Assembly (NCBI RefSeq): GCF_033568475.1
Contig: NC_133123.1
Location: forward strand, 23,856,622-23,920,621
DNA: 64,000 nt
DNA from: Henckelia pumila
Taxonomy: Eukaryota; Streptophyta; Magnoliopsida; Lamiales; Gesneriaceae
Reading direction: 5' to 3'
How positions within the stretch are numbered: the first letter of the stretch is position 1; the number at the start of each line of letters is the position of its first letter. The position numbers were made by a program, and so were the translations under genes. The notes under the pieces were generated by a model, which was given only the letters and a program-made list of their open reading frames with translations, searched no databases and had not been told where the DNA came from. Shown here one piece after another: positions 35,143-45,909 of this stretch.

Positions 35143-36546
35143 TTATTGGTTTGTGTTCCACATGTTCAATGCAAATTCGTTTCTCCAAGCTTCCCAATTG
35201 TCCGAAGACTGGATACTATTTATGATCTCAATTTCTGGGTTATCAACCGGGCTGCCCACTTCTTGTTCTACTTCTTCAACAGGATCGTCATCCATTTGTG
35301 AGCGAATAAAGTTATGAAGTAGGATACAACCTAGTATGATCATGTTCTGAACTGCTATCGGGTAAAAAGAAGGACTTCTAAGGATTGCCCATCTCTTTTT
35401 TAACAATCCAAAAGCGCGTTCGATGACGTTACGGGCTCGAGAGTGCCTCCAATTGAACAATTCCTTATAGTTTTCAGGTCTTGAAGCACGGCTGCCCCAA
35501 GCATCTCTATGGTACCTAACTTGACGATAAGGTGTCAAAAAGCCTTCGGTGTTTGCATATCCATTATCGCACAAATAATAACAACTTGAAACACAATGAC
35601 AAAACTGATGTGGTTGAGAAGCTTTCAACAAGCAAGCAAGGATCTACATGTGATTTAGCATGACACTAACCTCTAGGAACCATGAAAGAGTCGTCTCGAG
35701 TCAATGCATCTCTTAAGACACGCGCATCTGCTGCTGAGCCCTCCCAACCAGTTAGAGCGTATACAAAGTTCATGTTCCGGTCGCATACAGCCATCACGTT
35801 TACTGCAATAGTACCCTTTCTGGTTCGGTATCTTGGCCTATCCCGAGAAGGTACGTGTACTGAGATATGTGTTCCATCTAACGCCCCAAGGCATCCCTGA
35901 AATTACTCGAAAATAACTATCACATCATTATCATATATATAGAATATTTATTAGATTTCAGAAAAATAACATAAATCATACGAAACTCATGTAGTGCATG
36001 TGTAATGGAAAGTTTCAATACCTTGAACCATTTCCAGTTCTCATCGGTGCAAGTCTCGTCAACAGGGACAGGCTTAACCAGCAGCAGTGGATGCAACTTC
36101 ACAAGTGCTCGCATTACTTCATGGAAATGTGCACTAATTGTATGTCCACTACGAATGTAGTCATGTCCAATAACACGGTTCTTTTTATGATGAGCAAGAA
36201 TTGACAAGAACATAGCTACTTTCTCTTCAACCCGTACATATCTCGACTCCACTAGTCCACCGACATTAATTAGTAAAAAACAAAGGCGTCCAAATGCATT
36301 GCGGTTCATTCTTAAGTTCACTATACATTGAATATCTCCTGCTTCGATTGTCCTATGCAAGTGGTTAAGTTGGGCGTTTAATCTCCCGATCATGGTGTAC
36401 GTTGCAGCTGCTGGACGATTGAATCGCCGCGGCTTCTCCAAATATCTCATGCGTTGTCGGATTAAAAGACTTAACTTTAGAAAATTCCGACATAGCATTT
36501 GTAACACCATGACAACGAGAGTAATGTTTCTACGTTTTCTGTCCAT
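35143..36546 (-). CDS. PIF/Harbinger DDE transposase (3 exons)
   Basis: Exons at 36546-36022, 35896-35671 and 35621-35143; introns 36021-35897 (GTATTG...TTTCAG) and 35670-35622 (GTTAGT...GAAAG, very short and the least certain boundary). Predicted 409 aa. The N-terminus carries the helix-turn-helix-like region (FLSILAHHKKNRVIGHDYIR). The harbinger nuclease domain keeps the catalytic triad: Asp182 (GALDGTH), Asp232 (SAADARV) and Glu318 (NVIERAFGLLKKRWAIL), with YYLCDNGYANTEGF between. The protein cuts and rejoins the element ends at TWA targets. The start Met is the first in frame; an upstream exon is possible. No stop interrupts the model, so this element may be autonomous. Confidence 0.85.
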
Positions 36547-37428
36547 CTTTATAATGAGTACATGAGAAAAAGTTTAGAAAGGACTTACCCCATAAAATTA
36601 AACACAGTGGTTAAATTTGTTACCTACGAGTACGAGTGACTAATTAAAACGTAGAGGTGAAGCAATACATCTAGCTACTGGGTACCAGTAATTATACGCA
36701 AATATGGACATACAATTTCTACTATTTTACACATTCATACAAGGTGTAACACAACAATGGAAGAATATTTCCAACTTCAACAAAGCACGTATAAAATAAT
36801 CAATATATAATATACAATATACATGAAGAGCGATGTCTTTCCAAACATGATTTACCTGGTGTTAATCTCCACGAAATAAAAACAATCAATAATGACCCAG
36901 TAAAGAACCCCTGCAAATATCCGAAGTGGGTGACATGAATGAAACATAAAAATCATGGAAACATGACTCGCCAGAAGAAATATTATTCACATACCCAAAA
37001 CAAGAGAGTGATGTGGAAATAGTCCCAGATCTATGTTACGAGAACGAACGATAAATTACACAAGTCCCCCACGACAAATTATTCATACCTCAAAGAAGAG
37101 TGTGAAGAAAGCATTCCAGATCTACACCTCCTCAGAAAGCCATCGAATTTTCTTTGCACTGCACGAACGAGAGTGAAATTTATTTTTTGAATGGGGTGTT
37201 GTTGATGTAGTAGGTGAGGGCTGAAATGGTAATTTGGCCATTCTTTTATTGAGTACTGTTCAATTCGGGAGAAATTATACCTGCTCGCAGATGGGTTATC
37301 TTTTCCTGCCATTTCAAGCTGGCACAGTGATTAATGTCGGGCCCCTTGTTATCCTTTTCGTACCCAAAAAACGAGTCAAACGTGTGATGATTTTATAATC
37401 ACGCGATTTCCTTCCTACCAAACACAGC
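36547..37428. other. 5' flank and right end of the PIF element
   Basis: No coding. Contains the probable promoter of the transposase gene on the minus strand and the subterminal region. The open stretch at 37079-37312 has no recognised motif. Confidence 0.5.
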
Positions 37429-38273
37429 CTAATATTATTGATTATGTGCGTTGCGCTCATCTTGATGTTTTTGTGTTTCTGACCATATTATAAGAAAATG
37501 CACAATCTACTTGATATGTCCATTTTTACGCCACTCTGTGCCCAACCTCCAGTTACCAAAGACGTATGGGGCATATACTCCAAAGATGTTGGAGTAATAA
37601 TTTCAAATAGAGGCTGCCTGGACCCTAGAGTAGAAAAAATTATCAAAAGATTCCCGACCTTTGCAACACTGACAGATAGAAGCCAATGTAATGCCCATAG
37701 TTTGTAATATATCATCAACTGGGATGTTACGCCTTAAACGCATATAAATCTCATAAACGAGATTAATATTTTTAATGCGATAACTTATCTTGTTTTAATA
37801 ATTACAAAACTAAGTTATTATTTCTAATCGTTTAAAGTGAGACTTTGCATATTAGATTCGTATGAACAAATAAATTCATGTGCGGAATATTTAAAATTAT
37901 GGAACAAAAATTTGCGAAAATTACTGGGGATTTTTGAGTCATCCAAATCCGATCTCCACCATTCATAATAATTTTCAGGATGTTTGAAAGCTATGGTCCA
38001 AATTTCAGCTCAATCCAACAGCTAGATCATGAGAAATGAATTTTTCAAATGTGTCGCGCAGAGCATGAAGTGAAAAGATGAAGGAGCAACTTCAAAACAT
38101 TACTCTAAATGCTTGAAGTATCTAAATCAAATCTCCATCGTCCACAATGAATTTAGGATTTTTTAAAGCTGTTGTCCAAATTTCAAGACGATCCGACGGT
38201 TAGATTATGAGATATGAATTTTTGAAGATTGTCGCACAGTTTGCACTGTGCAGAATGGACACCACGATCTCAT

Positions 38274-38457
38274 GAACGGATGCGACGTTCTTAGTCAAAA
38301 CATGATCCAAAGTTTAAGGAAAAAAGTCGTCCGACCAAAGCAGCAATGCGCCGAACGGACGCAACGAACCTTAGAACGGACGCAACGTTCTATACTGGCG
38401 TCGAAAGAATTGAATGTGCACCGAACGGACGCAACAAAGGCCAGAACGGACGCAACG
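38274..38457 (+). promoter_or_regulatory. array of five GAACGGACGCAACG-like repeats in the solo LTR
   Basis: Copies start at 38274 (one diverged), 38353, 38374, 38423 and 38444, all on the same strand and within 200 bp upstream of a TATA box. They are good candidates for protein-binding sites controlling LTR transcription. Confidence 0.6.
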
Positions 38458-38476
38458 AACCTGCCCGAGTTTGCAA

Positions 38477-38486
38477 CTATAAATAG
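38477..38486 (+). promoter_or_regulatory. TATA box of the solo LTR
   Basis: CTATAAATAG, about 20 bp after the last repeat and followed by a pyrimidine-rich segment as expected for the R region. Confidence 0.7.
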
Positions 38487-40550
38487 AGGTCATTCCAAGC
38501 CATTTCAAGCATCCCAATTCACTCTCCTCTCCTTTGCAAGCTATCTTCTCTCTATCAAAGTGTTCAATCAAGATTTGTGAGATACATTCAAAAATCGAGA
38601 GTATTTGTAAAAATCATTTGTGAGTTGGTTATGCTATCATTGTAAACACTTGAGTGTGAAGCCAAGTGTATTGTGCTATTGTTGAGGCTATCCTTGGAGC
38701 CCTTAAGGCCAAATGTATCGAGTTGTATCGGCGCGGTTATCGTGTTGTGTTGTACGACTATCCTTGGAGCCATCAAGGTCAATACGTTTGAAGTGCTAGT
38801 GGATCCTTGGTTAATAAACCTTAACCAAGAAGGGGAGACGTAGACGATTTATCGTCGAACTTTCATAAACATATCCTATCTCATTTATCGATTTATTTAC
38901 TTTACGCATTTATTTACCACATTTATATTTGATTGCTTTAAGTCTTTCACTTGCGTACTTGCATAATTGCTTTAAATTGCTAAAGTTTTCAATAGAACCT
39001 AAATCCCTCACATTAGTTTCTAACATGGGATATGCCCATAAAACCAATGCCAGAAGAATATCGAGATAGTTGGCTGAACCAGCATAGACCAACACCCATC
39101 AAACCATCCAATTGCCGCACTTCTAAGCCTCACCAAGTCCCACGCAGGCTTGGAGGTGAAAATGTAATTGGTCGTATGTCTCCAAACAACTTGGCCACTA
39201 GTAAAAGGATGGATTGGGACTTTCATAATCTGATCTATCAAATCCTGTAGAACAATCAGTAACAGTCTCTCCAAATTATAGCCCTCGACAACCAGAAACC
39301 AGTTTACGCTCCTAATAGCCAGCCTCTGTACCGGACAAGAGTTAGAAAATGGTCTTCCTGGGTGCCAAGAATCATACCAAAGCTCATATTCTCAACACCA
39401 ATCTTTTCACCCAACTCCACTCTAAGCTTTGTCTCGCACTTTAATAATCATCCACCAGGTGGGGGACACATTCTGCTTTAATTGAACCGCAGCTGGTGGG
39501 CCTTTTTACAATTTACAATATCTCATGTGCAAGTATCTGTTACAAATAGAACCAATTGATCTAAATCTGACCCATAATTTGATATAAAATGCATCACGGA
39601 GTCCTTGAGTCTCCTAATACCAAGTCCACCCTTCGACGCCGGCAGACACACTTTCTCCAAAGCAATCCAATGGGTTTTATTGCTACCCTGTTTCGACTCC
39701 CATAGGAAATTTTCACTAAACATCGCAAATCAGTGTAGGATTGTGCTTGGTGGTTGCAACACGTGGAAGAGATAAATAGACATAGAGCTTATAACATTTT
39801 TTTTTATCAAGATCAGTCTACTTCCATACAACAGGATGGCAGTCTCCCAACCCTGAAGTTTCTTGCTGGCATTAGCGATAATGTTGCTGATGTAGGAGCT
39901 CTTTCTGGTAATCGAGTATTACTTCCCTTTACCATCGGGGACATGTATTAGAAATGATGATGACACTCTTGGCATTACTAATGAGCGTCAGCGGAGCATT
40001 CCTCATTGTGATAAAGGAATTTTCTCAGCAGTTTGATGCTATTAACTGACCCACTAGAAAAGATAATAATATCATCTGCATAAGTCAGGTGGGAGAGCCT
40101 AAATGGATGCCTAGTGTGGTAGATCAATTTCGTATGCCGATCAAATAGGTTTTCCAATCCTTGGGACAAATATTCAGCAACTATCACAAATAGTAAGCAG
40201 ATAGAGGGTCCCTCTGTCGAAGACCCCAGTGAGAAGTGAAGAAACCAGAAAGAATTCCATTGATATTAACTGAGAGAACCTACAATTATTCATACAACAA
40301 GGAATCATGTTGCATACCCATCTAAATTGTCATAAGCCTGGGCCATGTCGAGTTTAAGGATAATGTTCCCACCCCTAGAACTGTAATTGAGGTGATTGAC
40401 TATTTCCTGAGCCATTAGAATATTATCTTAGATAAGCCTGCCTTTTTTCATACACCAAATTTTAAAATTCAAATTCAAAAAACCTATACACGTGAAACTC
40501 TTACTTTCATGGAGAAATGAAGTAAAAACCTTGTATTTAATCGTTGTTGG

Positions 40551-40878
40551 TAGGGGTGTGCATTTTAAACGAACCGTTAATTCGGTTCGATTCGGTTCAG
40601 TTAGAAATCGAAAATTTTCGATTTTTTGGTTCGATTTTCGGTTTTAACAGAAATTCAATTTTTAATTATTTTTTATATTTTTATTTTATTCATACAAAAT
40701 ATAAAAATGATTTAAAAAATACAAAAAATGATTAAAAATAAAAAAAAAATGGTTTTCGATTTGGTTAACCAAGAGAAAAAATCGAACCAAACAAAAAATT
40801 TGGAAAACAAAAAACTGATTTTCGGAAAATGAAAAACCGAATTTTCGATTTTGATTCGGGAGGTTAGCCGGGCCCCTA
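40551..40878. mobile_element. hAT-type MITE with perfect 8-bp target duplication
   Basis: Begins TAGGGGTGTGC and ends GGGCCCCTA; gttgttgg flanks both ends (40543-40550, 40879-40886). Rich in GGTTCGATT and ATTTTCGATTTT words, as in a widespread plant MITE family. 328 bp, no coding. Confidence 0.85.
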
Positions 40879-40886
40879 GTTGTTGG

Positions 40887-41132
40887 ATGAATTTATTACG
40901 ATCAAAATTAAAAAAAATCATTTATTTAAAGTGTTAAGTGTTACTAGAAATATTTATTAATCTTTTGTTTTTGAAATTCAATGTTTTTATTTTATTATAT
41001 TATAATCAATTTGTGTTTGTTTTTTTACAGTTTGGAAGAATATTTGATACACAAATATATTTAACTATGTATTTTATAAATAATACTTTATTTCAAATAA
41101 AATTACTTGATTTAAAGTAGTGATTAAATACA
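40887..41132. other. AT-rich spacer
   Basis: Nothing recognisable between the hAT MITE and the mariner-like element. Confidence 0.6.
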
Positions 41133-41431
41133 TACTCCTTCCGTCCTATATATAATGTCTTGTTTTCCTTTTTCATATGTCCCAAATATATAGGCATATA
41201 CTATATTTAGTAAGCTTTTATTACTCTATTTTACTATTATACCCTTATTTAATTTGAGCTTTTTGCTATTAACTAGTTTTTGGAAAATACATAAACATGT
41301 TATTAATTGTATTCTTTATATCTTGGAAAATGTGTAAAAAAAATAGACATTCATCTTTCGCTCAACAAATCTAGTATACATTTAACCATCCACATCTCCT
41401 ACATCCTAATTCATCTTGTGAACAATCGACC

Positions 41432-41686
41432 ATGAGTGAAGATTTTGGAAAAAACTCAAACTCCATCGGTTTTGCAAAAAGTGAATGCGCAAGTAATATA
41501 GACAATCTTGGCTCAACAAAAGGTGCGAGACAATTGCTTGATTTGAATGTCCCACCAAGATACGATGGCTATATTTTCACTTCTCAAGAGTATGAACATA
41601 CGATATCTCGGATGCTAAATATTTATTTGCCAAAATGTCATGAGAGCAAAGGTTCTGCAATGGCTTCTCGGAAAAAAATGGAGTAA
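41432..41686 (+). CDS. small ORF with DLNxxP motif inside the mariner-like element
   Basis: 84 codons, stop at 41684-41686, convergent with the transposase and ending about 185 bp from its stop. It encodes QLLDLNVPPRYDGYIF, including a DLNVPP stretch that fits the DLNxxP type of EAR repression motif, then a possible helix (YEHTISRMLNIYLPK). I recognise no domain. The A/T-rich upstream has a TTTATAT stretch at about 41315. It may be a real second gene, a 5' exon, or chance; length alone does not decide. Confidence 0.35.
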   Translation: MSEDFGKNSNSIGFAKSECASNIDNLGSTKGARQLLDLNVPPRYDGYIFTSQEYEHTISRMLNIYLPKCHESKGSAMASRKKME

Positions 41687-42402
41687 GCAGATTCTTAGAT
41701 GATTGGTTTTTGGATTGTATTAGCATTTTTGTATTTAAAATTGCAATATGTACATATGATTATGGAAATATCGAGATCTGTGGCCATGGTTTTTTTTTAT
41801 TCTTTGTGTATTTTATAATATTCCAATGAATAACATATTCATATTAAATTGAGGCACAGATGATTTTATAATCAATTAAGATATGTCTTTGCCATTTCTA
41901 AGATTTCATATTCAAACTCAATACATTTTGGCAGTTCTCCCATCCTAATCAGTTTCTGTTTGTTCATATGTGGAATCTTGTACTGATTACCACCCAAATT
42001 CTTCATCACCTCAACCATACATGATTGCAACGACAAAAATACATTATTCAAATCTTTGGGAGGAAATGTATTGAAAGCACTCTCCACTGCTATAATAAAT
42101 TCTTCAACGGTTGACGGAGCTTCTTGATGTTGAAGCGAGTCAATGGCTCTAAAGAAACCGAGATCCAAAACATTCAAATCAGGACTATTCGGAGGTTGAC
42201 AACGTAAACAAATATCGAATCCATCTTTTTTTGCCTCCTCTACAAACTCGACATCATTAACATCCAAATGTGGTTTTGCATTGTCTTGTTGAATAAAGAT
42301 GGTCCTAGAACTTGAGCGTGGCCATTTTTCCTTGATTGAAGGCAACAACTTATGAAGGATATATGATCGAATGACATCTTTAGTTATCGATGCGATCGGC
42401 TT

Positions 42403-44480
42403 TGTAACACCCGATATTTTTTTAAATACGTAAATCCGCATGCATAATTAGGATATTTAATTATTTAAATTTTAGATTTATGGGTTAAATAATTATGTGA
42501 ATTATTTGTGCATGATTTTCTTCTCTTTTCAATCCTATATCAGTGTATGTATGTGTGTGGGTGTGTAGCATCGAGATCTATCATTTTTTACAGCAAGTTT
42601 TCAAATTCTTTCTCTTATGCACTCGGTTTTGGCTTTGTGATGTTCATGCTCACGTTTTTACTATCCATGGCTTGAAGGGGGCTACTGGCTAGGTCCTACG
42701 GGGTCCCTAGAGTGTCTAGATGGGTCGGCTTTGGCTGGGTTGGGGCTAGGAGTCACGACCGATCGAGTTTCAGAAGGGAAGCCATGGGCGCGCAGGTTAG
42801 GGTTGTCTTGGAAGAGGGTTCGGTGTTGGGGAAGGAGGCAGCATGGGGTTCGGGCCAGGGCATGGTTCGAACTGGCAGGACCCTGGGGAGGTCCTGCCGG
42901 CGGGGCTCCGGCCACGGTGGTCGGAGCTGGGCTGCAGCAGGCCGTGAAGGCCTGCTGCTCGTGCGGCCGCGGCAAGGGGGAAGAGGGAAGAATAGGGTTT
43001 CGGGTTTTTGGGTTGTTGGTGGATCCGGGTCGGGTCATGTGGTCCGGGTCGGGTCTAAAATAATATGGGTTAAGTTAGTTGGGTCCGGGTCCGGGTATTT
43101 TTATTTTTAAGTTTTTAAGTTAATTAGGAGTTAAATGGGCTAATTAAATTCCCAAAAATTTAATTAGTACCATTTAATTTATTTGGGCTCCATTAAATTA
43201 TTTTGGGTTAATTTAATTATTTTTGGGCTTTTATTAATTTTTATTTAAATTTTTAAGTTGGCCAGAAATTTTTATGGGCTTGGGAGCCCATGAAAGTTAT
43301 TGGGCCAGTCTTTGGGCTTTTGGGCCCATTGGGACAGGAACAGTGTTATTGGGCCTAAGTTAGTCTTAATGGGCTTTGGTTGATTTATTGGGCCTAGAAA
43401 AGTTGTTAATGGGCTTAAGTACACTAATGGGTCAAGTCTTAAGTTAATGGGCTTGTATGTCTAGGGCCAGCAGTTGAATCAAACCATGAGAAATTTCATG
43501 TGTCCTGAGTTTATATTTAATTATTTTATGAAAAGTTATTTGAATATTTATATGATATTAGAAAATAAATTAAATATAAATGAAGGACACACAATTTATT
43601 TAAAGTACATGCATTCATGAAATCAATTTTTATGCTATGATTGAAGTTCTATGGTTGAGCAAATAAAATATTTTAGGTGGAAATTGAAGTAGTGTGGCCA
43701 TTTATGTATGGGCAGTTTCTGCCATTTATGTATGGGTGGTTCGCCACCAGCCTCGTACGATGGTTTCTTAGACTGATCAGTCTCACTATAAGTATGGGTC
43801 ACACTTACGGATAGGACCATTCGATGTTAAGAAAATAAGTGCTCAACAACTCAAGTATGTATGATATTATGTATGTTATGTATAATTCAGTGATTTCTTT
43901 AAGCAACATTTATGTTAATATTTTTGAAGCATGCTCATGCATTTATAGGTTAAGTATTATGTATGAAAGTGTATTAAATTATTTTAAACTCTTGTTAGTA
44001 TGCATGTTGAGCCTCTAGGCTCACTACACTGATATGGTGCAGGTGAGTACGTAGAGGAGCAGGTTACCCCTACCGGTGGTGAGGACGTATGAGCGGAGCT
44101 GCAATGGCCCCGTGACCGTAGTCTGCATCGTGCTAGTGTTCTATGCATGAATATTTTAAACACTATTTTATTTGAAGATTTTATTCCAGTGTTGAGATTT
44201 AAGTATTATTTTTATGCAACTTTTTAGTGTGCATCTGTTGATTAAATTGTTTTGAATTATTTTAAGTATTGCATGATTCAGACGTTTTAGTAATTATTTT
44301 TATGTTGCATAATTATTTATTAAATTTTAAATCTCTTTTATGGTTGTACATATATGTATGGGCATATATGTATATATATATATATAAATATTTTACTTAG
44401 TATTTATTTTAAAATTAAAAGAAAAAGAAAAATTTTTAAATTTTCCGCATTTTAGAAATTTATAAGTCTAGGATGTTTCA
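42403..44480 (+). repeat. 5' LTR of the gypsy chromovirus
   Basis: TGTAACACCCG...GGATGTTTCA. The plus-strand GC-rich block at 42.7-43.1 kb gives open frames on both strands that are copied in the other LTR; these are not genes. Many TTGGGCTT/ATGGGC words occur at 43.1-43.5 kb. Confidence 0.93.
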
Positions 44481-44482
44481 GT

Positions 44483-44494
44483 TGGTATCAGAGC
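44483..44494 (+). promoter_or_regulatory. primer-binding site, initiator tRNA-Met
   Basis: TGGTATCAGAGC two bases after the LTR end. Confidence 0.92.
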
Positions 44495-44666
44495 ACGGTC
44501 CTTGGAGGGGTCATTACTGCTATGCTAGCTCAGAAATCCACGCTACCGGTCTGTAAGTTTTAAGTGTTTATAGCATGATTTAATTCTTTGAATTTAAGTT
44601 AGCATTACTTTTAAACCACTTAGTTATGCATGGCGATTTACGTAAGGTAATATGTGGTGGTGTAGA

Positions 44667-45714
44667 ATGCCTCCCAGACCAGTGAACCGACGTGGGGGAC
44701 CTCCACCTCCACCTCCACCTCCACCGCCACCTCCGCAGAATCCTTTATCAGCATTGGAGCAGGCCAATGCTAATATGATGGCGGGTATTACTGCTCTGTT
44801 GGAGCAGCTGGCTGCACGTCCCAGACTGTCCCATGAGGAGGACGTTGCTGAGAGGTTCCAGAAGAAGGGGCCCAAGGAGTTTGTTGGTACCACCGATCCT
44901 TTGGTGGCTGAGGGATGGATTCGCTCTCTTGAGTCCATCTTTGATTATATGGGGATCACAGACACCGACAGGGTGAGCTGTGCGACGTACATGATGAGAG
45001 GAGATGCAGCCCTTTGGTGGGAGGGTGCAGTTAGAGGAGTCCATCTACCTACACTGACGTGGACCGAGTTCAGGCGTATCTTCTACGCCAAGTACTTCAC
45101 TGAGGATGTGCGCAGTCGCATGATCCGGGAGTTTATGAGTCTCCGTCAGGGGGACAAGACAGTGGTCGAGTATGTGAGACAGTTCGAGAGGGGCTGTCGC
45201 TTTGTGCCTATGATTTCTGATAGTCCACCAGAGAAGTTGAGGCAGTTTGTGGAAGGTTTGAAGGCGGATATCAAGCATGATGTTCGCATGGCAGACGTAC
45301 TTACTTATGAGTCTGCAGTCAGTAGGGCCTTGCGTTCCGAGGAGGGTCGGAGAGAGATCCAGAGAGAGCAGCAGGGTAAGAGGCAGTTTCAGCAGACGGG
45401 GTATCAGCGACCATCTTCGCAGCCTCCTGCGAAGAAGCAGTTTACAGGGCCATCTAAGGGCCCGAATCAGCAGAGGCCTCAGGGGAAGCCACAGCAGCAG
45501 ACTAGGGGCGGGGCCCCTACTCCAGGGAGATATCCAGTATGTCCGAAGTGTCAGAAGATGCATTCCGGGCAGTGTCTTATGGGAGCAGGCGTCTGCTATC
45601 GTTGCAAAGAGCCGGGGCATCAGATTGCCAACTGCCCGCAGAGGCAGAACGTCAGTGGGCGAGTATATGTGATGCAGGCAGAGGAGGCAGACCCAGATAC
45701 CTCCTTGATCACCG
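44667..45714 (+). CDS. gag of the gypsy chromovirus
   Basis: Start chosen at the ATG at 44667 (MPPRPVNRRGG, typical of this clade) rather than the in-frame ATG at 44652. The N-terminus has a run of about a dozen prolines. The capsid-type region follows (ERFQKKGPKEFVGTTDP, WWEGAVRGVHLPTLTWTEF, FYAKYFTEDVRSRMIREF, LRQGDKTVVEYVRQFERG), then a Gln-rich basic linker and the CCHC zinc knuckle CYRCKEPGHQIANC near the end. If unspliced, the frame ends at the stop at 45729-45731; splicing at 45714 would fuse it to pol. Gag assembles the particle and binds RNA. No defect seen in gag itself. Confidence 0.9.
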
Positions 45715-45909
45715 GTATACCTAACCCCTAGAACTTTTTCAATTCTTTGCTTTTGTTTATTGCGATTATATCTGAATGCCTGTTACTTGAGTTTAACTAT
45801 CAGCATGCTAGAATAAGAATTTTGTTTCTTTGTGATTAGAATTAAGGATTGTAGTGTTTTAACCTTGGGAGCGTAGTGGTATGAATTGTTGGGAATCTTC
45901 TGCGTGCAG
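45715..45909 (+). other. putative intron between gag and pol
   Basis: GTATACC...TGCGTGCAG, 195 bp, AT-rich and T-rich with stops in all frames, unlike the GC-balanced coding on either side. Joining 45714 to 45910 keeps the frame (LITG to [10 protein letters not shown]) and links the zinc-knuckle domain to the protease. The donor, acceptor and exact phase agree; use in vivo is unproven. Confidence 0.7.

Larger units (their letters stand above)
30892..37429 (-). mobile_element. PIF/Harbinger transposon, apparently complete, with extra opposite-strand cargo
   Basis: Terminal repeats GGCTGCGCTTGGTAGG (left) and GGCTGTGTTTGGTAGG (right, inward) bound 6538 bp. TAA occurs outside both ends (30889-30891, 37430-37432), the 3-bp target site of this superfamily. 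Inside, on the minus strand, are the two standard genes: a DDE transposase (35143-36546) and a Myb/SANT-like protein (33855-34862), both openable by simple splicing. On the plus strand between the left end and the Myb gene lie two further frames (31592-31955, 32627-32983) that are not standard PIF genes. The element sits beside a LINE remnant. Confidence 0.9.
37725..39025 (+). mobile_element. solo LTR (probably Ty1/copia) with 5-bp target duplication
   Basis: Starts TGTTACGCC and ends TTTCTAACA, flanked by tggga on both sides (37720-37724, 39026-39030). Length is 1301 bp. The U3 contains a diverged direct repeat of about 110 bp (37945-38056 and 38121-38236) and five copies of a GAACGGACGCAACG-like word, followed by a TATA box. 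The long LTR suggests a Sirevirus-like copia source, but with no interior this is not proven. Confidence 0.85.
37433..40470 (-). mobile_element. 5'-truncated LINE (L1 type), interrupted by a solo LTR
   Basis: The minus strand carries the C-terminal half of a plant L1 ORF2. RT motifs (LKLDMAQAYD near 40345-40375, LTYADDIIIFSSG near 40070) are followed by FLWESKQGSNKTHWIALEKV and CLPASKGGLGIRRL (near 39650), then the zf-RVT region (FTSGQVVWRHTTN, near 39190). The zf-RVT region is cut at 39030/37724 by a 1.3-kb LTR; it resumes as LASICQCC and GTEWRKNGHIK down to about 37460. The 5' half, including the endonuclease, is absent, as in typical truncated LINE copies. Frameshifts and stops are present. 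The left border abuts the PIF target site; no poly(A) was resolved. Confidence 0.85.

Noticed and set aside
37079-37718. Minus-strand frames as novel small genes
   Set aside because: 37079-37312 has no motif within the PIF end; 37488-37718 is the LINE zf-RVT region in a shifted frame.
42682-43110. Long open frames on both strands in a GC-rich block
   Set aside because: They lie in the 5' LTR, are repeated in the 3' LTR at 49.6-50.0 kb, overlap on opposite strands and show no protein motif.
44699-44737. CCACCT hexamer repeat as a microsatellite
   Set aside because: It is the proline-coding run of gag and is better described there.
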